This document shows, one piece after another, positions 1 to 7,700 of a DNA stretch of 9,394 bases. The stretch is from CAYJOG01 sp964371695 [NCBI: uncultured bacterium] (lineage in GTDB: Bacteria > CAYJOG01): the NCBI GenBank assembly GCA_964371695.1, contig CAYJOG010000074.1, positions 1 through 9,394 on the forward strand, written 5' to 3'. Position numbers and translations under genes: made by a program. Within the stretch, counting starts at the first letter, position 1. Every line of letters begins with the position of its first letter. The notes under the pieces were generated by a model that did not search any database, was not told the origin of the DNA, and saw only the letters and a program-made list of their open reading frames with translations.

Positions 1-1
1 C

Positions 2-1489
2 CTGTGTGGTGTGCTGGCGGTGGGCCTGGGGCTGGGGGGCGCGTCGCTGGTCACTTTTACGCAGGTCAATCGGAACTTTGTGAACTGGCTGAGTTTTTTG
101 CCTCTGGTGCTGCCGCCCTTTGTGGGAGCCGTGGGGGTCAAACGCCTGCTGGTGGAATACGGCCCGGTGAACCTGTGGCTCATGGACAACCGGCTGATCA
201 CCGAGCCAGTTCCCTGGGTGACCCACTTTGGTTTGTGGGGCGTGGCCCTGTTGCAGGCGCTGCACCTTTATCCGCTGGTTTATTTTCAGCTCAGCGCGGC
301 CATGTCCCGTCAGGATCCAGCCCTGATGGAAGCCGCCCGTGTGCATGGCCTGCCCCCCCTGGCGGCCTGGCGGCGGGTGGGCCTGCCCCTGCTCATGCCG
401 CCACTGCTGAGCGGTTTTCTGATGGTGGCGCTTTTCAGTCTGGCCGATCTGGGTACGCCCCTGCTGTTTGATTTCCCCGACGTGCTGGCGGCCAAAATCT
501 ATACCCTGGCCAAAGAGGGCGTCACCGACCCCATGGGTTATGTCTATGCCCTGTGGCTGATGGCCGTGGTGGTGGCGGGCAGTGTGCTGATGCAGGTCAT
601 CACCCACGCCCGGCCGGTGGCCAGCGAGTCTGACCAGCCCTTTACCCGTCATGGCGGGGTGTGGACGCTGCTGGCCTGGGTGTTTTTTGGCGGTGTGGCG
701 CTGCTGGGGCTGCTGCCCCACGCCACGGTGATCCTCAGCGCCCTGGCCCAGGACTGGGTGGCCACGGTGTGGCCTGAAAAACTCAGCCTGTCGGCCTTTG
801 TGTGGCTTTCTCAGGCCGAGCTGCCCCGCAAGGCGCTTTTCAGCGGTTTCTGGCTCAGCACCCTGAGTGCGCTTTTGATGTGTCTGGGTGCGCTCACGGC
901 CACCCTGAGCGCCATGAACCTGCCCCATGCGCCCGGGGCAAAACGCCTGCTGGACCGCCTGATGGACAGTCCCCTGGTGATTCCGGGCATTCTGGTGGCC
1001 TATGGCTGGCTCATGGCCTTCACCGGCACGCCGCTGGACGCCTTCACCGCCCCCGCCGTGGCCCTGGTGTGCGCCTATACCGTGCGGCGGCTGCCCCTGG
1101 TGCATCGCTCGGTGCAGGCCACGGCCCAGGCGCTCAGCGGCTCTCCTTTTGAAGCGGCCAGGGTGCATGGTGTTTCCCCTGCCCTCACGTTATGGCGCAT
1201 CACCTTGCCGCTGTTGTGGCCCAGCCTGTTCAGCGGTTTCATGGTGGGGTTCGCCTTTACGTTTTTTGAGGTGAGCGACAGCCTGCTGCTGGCCACCAGC
1301 GACAGAGTGGTGCCCATGGCCAAGGCGATGTATCAGATGGCCCATTTCCCGGAAGACGGCTCGCGTCTGGCCTCGGCCCTGGGGGTGGTGGGCATGGTGG
1401 TGATGGCGGTGTTCTATGCCCTGGCGGCGGCATTGGGGGGCGGGTTGGGGGCTGTTTTTGGTGGGGAAAAGGCTCCTGCGAAGGGGTGA
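2..1489 (+). CDS. Iron(III)/thiamine-type ABC transporter permease (FbpB/ThiP-like), 5'-truncated
   Basis: This is an inner-membrane permease of a binding-protein-dependent ABC importer, with two fused permease halves in one chain. 495 codons are visible; the frame is already open at base 2, so the N terminus (an estimated 80-100 residues, by comparison with the family's usual 500-560) lies outside the window. The chain is very hydrophobic with about ten membrane segments. Both halves carry the cytoplasmic EAA loop that docks on the ATPase: EAARVHG...VGLP at 329-388 and EAARVHG...ITLP at 1151-1210, each matching the EAA-x3-G-x9-I-x-LP spacing (V replaces I in the first). Each half also has a matching membrane segment, PLVLPPF near 100-120 and PLVIPGI near 970-990, which shows the internal duplication. 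Substrate is inferred from the two-domain architecture only; iron(III), thiamine, phosphonate-like or other anions are possible. The ATPase and binding protein are not in the window. The stop is TGA at 1487-1489. Confidence 0.92.
   Translation: MCGVLAVGLGLGGASLVTFTQVNRNFVNWLSFLPLVLPPFVGAVGVKRLLVEYGPVNLWLMDNRLITEPVPWVTHFGLWGVALLQALHLYPLVYFQLSAAMSRQDPALMEAARVHGLPPLAAWRRVGLPLLMPPLLSGFLMVALFSLADLGTPLLFDFPDVLAAKIYTLAKEGVTDPMGYVYALWLMAVVVAGSVLMQVITHARPVASESDQPFTRHGGVWTLLAWVFFGGVALLGLLPHATVILSALAQDWVATVWPEKLSLSAFVWLSQAELPRKALFSGFWLSTLSALLMCLGALTATLSAMNLPHAPGAKRLLDRLMDSPLVIPGILVAYGWLMAFTGTPLDAFTAPAVALVCAYTVRRLPLVHRSVQATAQALSGSPFEAARVHGVSPALTLWRITLPLLWPSLFSGFMVGFAFTFFEVSDSLLLATSDRVVPMAKAMYQMAHFPEDGSRLASALGVVGMVVMAVFYALAAALGGGLGAVFGGEKAPAKG
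329..388 (+). other. EAA loop of permease domain 1
   Basis: Twenty codons encode EAARVHG followed, at the canonical distance, by VGLP. In this family the loop contacts the ATP-binding subunit on the cytoplasmic face. The canonical Ile is Val here, a conservative change. Confidence 0.88.
1151..1210 (+). other. EAA loop of permease domain 2
   Basis: Twenty codons encode EAARVHG then ITLP with the exact EAA-x3-G-x9-I-x-LP spacing. The first seven residues are identical to the loop of domain 1, showing that the two halves are duplicates and that both are probably functional in ATPase coupling. Confidence 0.9.
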
Positions 1490-1573
1490 AACAAGGCGAT
1501 GTCGCAAACTGAAAAAGCAAACGTTTAGCGCCTAAAAACACGGAGAGTCAAAAAATTCACTCCCCCGGATTGA

Positions 1574-1603
1574 TTGTTAGAGCTGCTTTGGGCGGGGTAT
1601 ACT
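1574..1603 (+). promoter_or_regulatory. Sigma70-like promoter of the large exported-protein gene
   Basis: The -35 candidate TTGTTA (1574-1579, 4 of 6 matches to TTGACA) and the -10 candidate TATACT (1598-1603, 5 of 6 matches to TATAAT) are separated by 18 bases. Transcription would start near 1610. The gap between the two genes is otherwise AT-richer than the coding DNA around it, as expected of a promoter region. It implies that the large gene is transcribed independently of the permease. The evidence is a consensus match only. Confidence 0.6.
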
Positions 1604-1618
1604 AATGTTCGTGTTCCG

Positions 1619-1627
1619 TAAGGAGAG
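1619..1627 (+). promoter_or_regulatory. Shine-Dalgarno site that decides the start of the large gene
   Basis: TAAGGAGAG contains a full AGGAG core (1621-1625), 12 bases upstream of the in-frame GTG at 1638. The spacing is a little long but usable. The alternative ATG at 1605 has no comparable site and lies upstream of the predicted transcription start, so the site favours GTG 1638. Confidence 0.6.
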
Positions 1628-1637
1628 TTTTGTTGCC

Positions 1638-1739
1638 GTGACCGGAAAAATCCTCTGGCACGTCAAGGCTGGGCCTGTGGCCCGGCTGATTCTTCTGGCG
1701 GCCCTGTTGAGCACCGGTTATGCGCCCATGGTCAGGGCT
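1638..1739 (+). other. Sec signal peptide of the large protein
   Basis: With the GTG 1638 start, residues 1-34 have a basic n-region (K4, K10, R16), a hydrophobic core of LILLAALL type at residues 17-24, and a V-R-A cleavage site before SES, giving predicted signal peptidase I cleavage after A34. No lipobox Cys follows directly, so it is not a typical lipoprotein. The ATG 1605 alternative adds 11 residues to the n-region without changing the core. Confidence 0.75.
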
Positions 1740-4700
1740 TCGGAATCCACCTGTCTGGGACTGACGGACATGCCGTTGGTTCCGGCGGAACTGGACTTTT
1801 TTTCTGTGGCGGATGATTCCACCGACAGCAACCAGAACTGGGGCGATTCCGAGGGAATAGTTGGCTCCATGACCTATCACACGGTGGCAGGCGGGTATGC
1901 TGCGGCCTATGCTTATGGTGGCACTTATGCCACGGCCGTCGCCACCACGCGCAACTGGTTACAGTTTCCGGTGAACATGCCGGGCCGCCCCGGAGGTCTG
2001 GTGGGCACCGGCGGTGTCACCGGCACGGGCAGTGGCAACGGCGCACACCCCAGCCACGGGTCTGACCCCTCTGCCGGGCCGGGCAACCCCGTCAACCCCA
2101 CCAACGACCATTACCACAACCAGCAGGGGCGCGGGTTTCCCCCCCTGCTCGACACACTCACCACCAACCCTCGCTATGGCGACAACGGCGGGTTTACGCA
2201 AATCACCGCCTTGATCGAAAACGCCGGCGGCAAGCCCCCGCTTGAAGATGGCAACCTGGGGGTGGGCACGGTGTCCAAAATCCCCCCCGACGTGACACAG
2301 GACGCCAAGGATCAACAGGTTTATTTCGCCACCGTCAGTTACAGCTTGAACGGCACCACCTGGCAGGCGGCCCGCTTTATGGACTCATTTCACTTTGAGC
2401 GTCTGATTCATGTGAAGCAGTTCAAGCAATACAGCGGCACCCAGTCCCCGTGGTCATTGCCTTATGGAGCCGCGCTGGGGTCAGTGAGCTACAACGGCCA
2501 GTTGCGCTCGGCCTATGACCCCATCATCGGCGACTCTGACCCCAACTTTGGCGGCGGCGGGCTGGACGACGCCCGCATGCCCCACCTCACCGAACCCCCC
2601 GTGGCCTGCCCCAACGAGGCCCTGCACGCAGCGGACGCCTTTCGCTGGCCCTTTCGCAGCCCGGTGTGCAACGCCCCCTATGGCGGCGGCGACCCGAACA
2701 ACCTCACCACCTATCCCAACCGCGTGGGCTGGCCGAGGATCCGCATCAACGGCGTGACCCAGGTTTCGTGCGACCTTTATGGTGAGAGCAACCCCTTTGG
2801 CAACCCCACCCATCCAGCCTGTTCCACCACGGCCACCGTGCCCCCTCCCCGCGGGCAAATCGGTTTTACGCTGAATCCGGAAACCGGCTTGGTGGTGCTG
2901 AAAAAAGCCATCACCAGCGTGGACATTGTGGACGCGGCTTATTACGTGGAAAACCGCAACGTGTGGACCACCTTCATTTCAGACCCCACCGCCGGGTCTC
3001 CCAACGAAGTGCAATACATCGTCACCGCCTATGACACCTGCGGCAACACCGTGACGGGCAACCGCGTGGTCAACGGCGAAACCCCCAATCTGCAGGATCC
3101 CGCCGGCAACGCCAACACAGACCCCTGGGGAGAAGTCACGGACTACAAGGGTGACCGGGTGGACATCAACGAAGACCCTGTGTTCATCAGCGCGGGCAAT
3201 CCGCCGGGCATCGGCTGCCCCCGCGCCATGGGGGCGGGCACCGGCAACCAGTGCGGGCCAGAGACCGAAGAGGTGATTGAACTCACCCGCGTGCGGGTCA
3301 CCAGCAACCCCGACGACATGATGTTCATGCTGGAACTCTCGGCGAACACCGACTTTGGCTGTCTGGGTGAGTGGTATCCCATCGAGCCGTGCTGGTTTGA
3401 CCTGTTTGACTGGTTTCCGCCCCAGTCTTCCTGGAAGGAAGCCTGGAAAATCCATGTTTATGTGTTGCGCATAGAAACCTTCAGCGAAGCCAAGATGAGC
3501 GGCGTGCTGTTCATGGTGCCGGGCATCCCCATCCTGGGCAATTTCAATTATTACATCGACTTGGCCGACCTGATTGGCGGCGCCAGCAAGGCGGGCAAGG
3601 TGAGCGCCTCGGCCACAGCCACAGAATGCGCGCCGGCGGTGCCCTGCGACCCGGAGGACTGCGGGCTTGACTGCGACGAAGACACCATCATGAACTGCGA
3701 CGACACCTATCCGGAGTGCGCCGAAAACGACGACGTGATCTGCAACCAGCCCGCTCCACCCGACCCGCTGGAGGGCAACATCACCATCGTGCAAGACGGC
3801 CCCCAGCTTTATTTCTCACTGGATCGCCTGAACTTCACCGAAAAAGACGGGGCCATTGGAGATTCTTATTACGACATGTTTGGCGCTACGGTGGTGATGC
3901 ATGACATCAACGTAGACGGCCTGCTGCAACTTCTGTGCATGTTGGACTACAACTTTGACAAGCTGTTTCAGGACCGCACGGGCACGTTGCGTTATTTCCC
4001 CGGCAACCAGAACGCTCCCACCGCCAACCGGTTTTTCGAGACGGATCTTGCCCGGAAAACCGTCACGTGGCGGCAGGACTTCACCGGCCCCAAAGGCATT
4101 GTGGATCTCGCGGCGTGTCGGGGCCGCTGCCAGCACGAGAGCGTGCCCCAGAGCAACACGGTTTTCTCTTATGTCAAGGCCCGTCACCTGATGCTGCGCT
4201 GGACCGAGCCGGTCTTCAACGCCAACACCAACCAGACAGAAGTGCAGGACCTTTACGGATACCGCATCTATCGCGCCCCAAAACCCAACGGCCCATGGAA
4301 CCTGCTGGCAGACATCAACCAGGGCAATTCCGACGCCAACCGGGGCGTGAGCACCTATCAGTTCTCTGATGGACGCACCTTTGGTGAACTGGGACAACCC
4401 AATTGCGCGGACGGCAACATCGTGACCGGCCCCGCGCCCGACGGAAACTGCGACAGCGCCACCTATGGTGTGATTCCCACAGCAGACCTGGACCCCGCCA
4501 ACTTTGGTCTGCCCAAAGAGTATGTCTACTGTGTGGATGACACGCCCCAGGTAGACCTGGAATCGGGCCTGGGCAACTGCGTGGACGACCCCGGCAAATC
4601 CATTCAGAGCAACGGCGAGGCGTTCTTTTACAAGGTGGTGTCCTACGACCTTTCCCAGAACGTGTCGTCAGACTCCAACATCGCTGGCTCGGCGGTGCTC

Positions 4701-7700
4701 ATCAACAACGACCGCCCGGCCCGCCCCCAGAAAATCAGCAACACCCGCGACATGCTGGTGGTGTCCATGCCCGGTGGCGACCGTTTCAAAATCACCTGGA
4801 ACCACATCGCCCCCACGCCGGATGTCTGCACCTTCACCATGTGGACTACCCCCAACGACCGCGACGACGACGCCACCATCTGCGACTTCAACCCGGTGGA
4901 CAACGACAACGACGGCCAAATCAACGAAGACATCCGCGACGGCGCAGACAACGACAACGACGGTAAATTTGATGAAGACGGCGTGGAGTTCCTGCACGGC
5001 GGTTATTACCTCTACCGGTGTCTCATGCTGGACAACGGCACCCCAGCGGACTTCTCGGACGACACGCCCGACTGCACCAAACTCACGCGGCTCATTTATG
5101 ACAAACGCACCTACACCCTGGCCAGTGCGGCGTGGAAATACCGATGGCGTCCCATCCCCTGGCATCTGGACACCTATCTGGATGACAACAAGTTCTACGA
5201 CGACGACAGCGACAACAACACCACGCTCAACAGCGACGGCATGGACAACAACGCCGACGGCGTGACCGACGATGGTTATGACGGCATTGACGAAGACCCC
5301 ATCGGCGACCGCAACAGCGACGGATGTTCCGGCCTGTGCAACGTGGATGACGACCTGGATGGTTTTATTGACGAAGCCAACCCGGAGGACGACGACGAAG
5401 ACGGTCAGGTGAATGAAGACGGTTACCACATCCAGTCGGGCCGCAAGTTTGCCTATGTCATTCGCAGTGTGGACGCCCGTTATCACGGCGACCCCACCCA
5501 TGCGGGCCTGCCCTATGTCTATGAAATATTCTCGCAGCCGGAACTTACCGCCAGCATCGCCCTTTATGGCGCACAGCCCGTCTGGGGCACCACGGCAGAC
5601 GACGACGCCGATAACCCCAGCCGCCGCAACAACTCACGCGATGACGACAGCGACGGCTTGACAGACGAGGAATACGACGAAATCACCGGCCTGGAGGTGA
5701 CCGGCTTTGCCGATGACGGATTCCCCGAACCCGGCGAAGAAGGCACCGATGAAGACAACATCGAGGCCGGTGGCTCCACGGCGCAGTTAGACAACGACAC
5801 CGACCTGCCCGCCGCCAAAAAATCCGAAGACAAGGGCGACATCGGCGACCCCAACGACCCCATCATGAACCCGCCCGCCTGCGAAGAAAGCGGCGCGGCG
5901 CTGGTGGACAACGATTTTGACGGAGACTATGACGAAGACCCGGTGGACACACTGGACAACGACAACGATGGCCTCACCGACGAAGACGGCCCCAACGATA
6001 TTTTCACCCTCACCGGGGGCTACGTGGGCAACTGTTCTTCGCTGCTGGAGGCCATTGACACTGCCCCCGCAGGGGGCGACCCCAACCGCATCACCATGGC
6101 CACGCTCAGCGACACCAACGATCCCCCCATGGTTTCGGGCGTAAAAATAGCGGGTGACCTCAGCAATTCGGGGCGCACCCTGACCCTGAGCTGGGATCCC
6201 ATCGATCTCACGGTGGAGCCGTTCTTCAAATATTTCGAAGTCCATCTCTCGCGCAATCATTGTGGTTACAACGAAGATGGGGATCCCCCCATCAACAACG
6301 ACCTCGCCTTCAACGATGTCCTTTTTGACGAAGACCCGCCCGGGGACTTCAACGGCGACGGCAAACCTGGGTTTGGCGACGTGGACGACGACGGCGACGG
6401 AAAGATAGACGAAGACGCCGCAGGCAAGTTGCCCACCGACCCCGCCTATGTTCCCATCCCCAACGATGACGACGAAGACGGCCGGGTGGACGAAGACGGC
6501 AACGAGTCCCTGGACGAAGACCTCGTGGACGGCGTGGACAACGACGGCGACGGCATGGTGGATGAAGATGGGTGTTCCAACAACGCCATTGCCGGCCCGT
6601 TTACCTGTATACAGGACGACCCCGCAGCGGCGGGTTCTCCCTGCATGAAGATTTGTGAGGTGCATGACCCGGCCCTGTCACCTTCCTTTTATGTCGCCCG
6701 CCCGGCAGGCAGCCCCCTGGATTGCCGCAACAACTACCAGACCAGCGACGAACAGGTGTCCTTTGAGATCAACAACCTGCAACCGGGCGTGACCTATTTC
6801 TTCAAGGTGCGGGCCGTGGACTTGGCGGGGAACAAGGGCCCGCTCAGCGTGGTGGCCACCAATAACCCGGTGGACAACAAGGTGCCCACCGATCCGCTCA
6901 AGCCCCAGGTGTTGCCGGTGGCCGAAGGCACCAAGCTGCGGGTCATCTGGCAACCCCCCGTGGTGAATGACTTCGACATTGAAACCTACAACCTCTACCG
7001 GGGTCTGGACACGGGGGGCGGGCCTTCCAACGCCACCTTTACCAAAATCAATGTCGCACCCATTCCGGCCTGCAACCTGGGCAACGAGCCACCCACGGGC
7101 TGCCCCTGCTCTTCGGCTCAGGCGGGTGTGCCCGGTTATAACCCCATGTGCCAGTTCGACACCATCGACATGCAGGACACCGGCCTGCAGGACGGCAAAA
7201 CCTATTACTACAAACTCACCACCATGGACAAGAACAGCAACGAAGGGGCTTTCAGCGCCATCACGTTGCCGGGAGACTGTGACGGCACGCTGCCCAATGC
7301 CTGCGGGGTGCCCACCGACATCACCCCCACCAGCGCCCCTGTGTTTACCTACAACAACAACAAAACGGGGTCTGAAAAACTGGACCTTGAGGGTGGCGTA
7401 AAAAGCGAGAACCACGGCGGCGGCTCCCTCACGATCACCTGGGTGAGCAACAAAACCCGCTTGCAGGATTTGAACCTTTTCAGTTCCAGCACGGAGTCTG
7501 ATCTGGTGGGTTATTTCGTGGAGCGGCAGGATGACCCGCCAGCAGGGGCCTATACCCGGCTGGACGCGGACCCCGAAGCTGCGGGGGTGAATTCCTATCC
7601 TGAGTTCAACTGCATTGACGGCCTGTGCAAGTTTGTGGACACCGGCTTGGTGGACGGCAAAACCTATAACTACCGCGTGGTGGCGATTGATGACGCCCCT

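Larger units (their letters stand above)
4713..5537 (+). repeat. FN3-like module 2 with two nested Asp-rich inserts
   Basis: Strand B is FKITW, strand C is GGYYLYR and strand F is FAYVIRSVD (5448-5474). Between B and C lies an Asp-rich insert (4851-4982); between the later strands and F lies a second (5172-5423). The module therefore spans about 275 residues instead of about 90. Recognition rests on the flanking strand motifs. An alternative reading is two domains separated by Asp-rich linkers, but neither part alone has a full strand set. Confidence 0.6.

Noticed and set aside
4-1541. Other-frame open stretches over the permease on both strands (for example 4-471, 802-1152, 1190-1507)
   Set aside because: They overlap a clear transporter frame with both EAA loops and have Arg/Pro/Gly-rich low-information products.
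1524-1566. Possible transcription terminator after the permease: TTTAG-CGC-CTAAA at 1524-1536 and a 7-bp stem with one mismatch at 1542-1565
   Set aside because: The first stem is short and AT-rich, the second has a mismatch and a 10-base loop, and neither is followed by a T run on the + strand. No intrinsic terminator is called.
1605-1607. ATG 1605 as start of the large gene
   Set aside because: It follows the -10 box by one base, lies upstream of the predicted transcript start and lacks a ribosome binding site. Kept only as an alternative.
4774-5265. Open frame on the plus strand rich in Thr
   Set aside because: It is the shifted reading of GAC/AAC-rich repeats (ACA/ACG/ACC), inside the main frame, with no domain.
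6345-6416. Dockerin or cellulosome-type assignment for the DxDxDG units
   Set aside because: Dockerins need two about 22-residue repeats with helices after the calcium loops. Here the units are followed by more acidic residues, not by a helix pattern.
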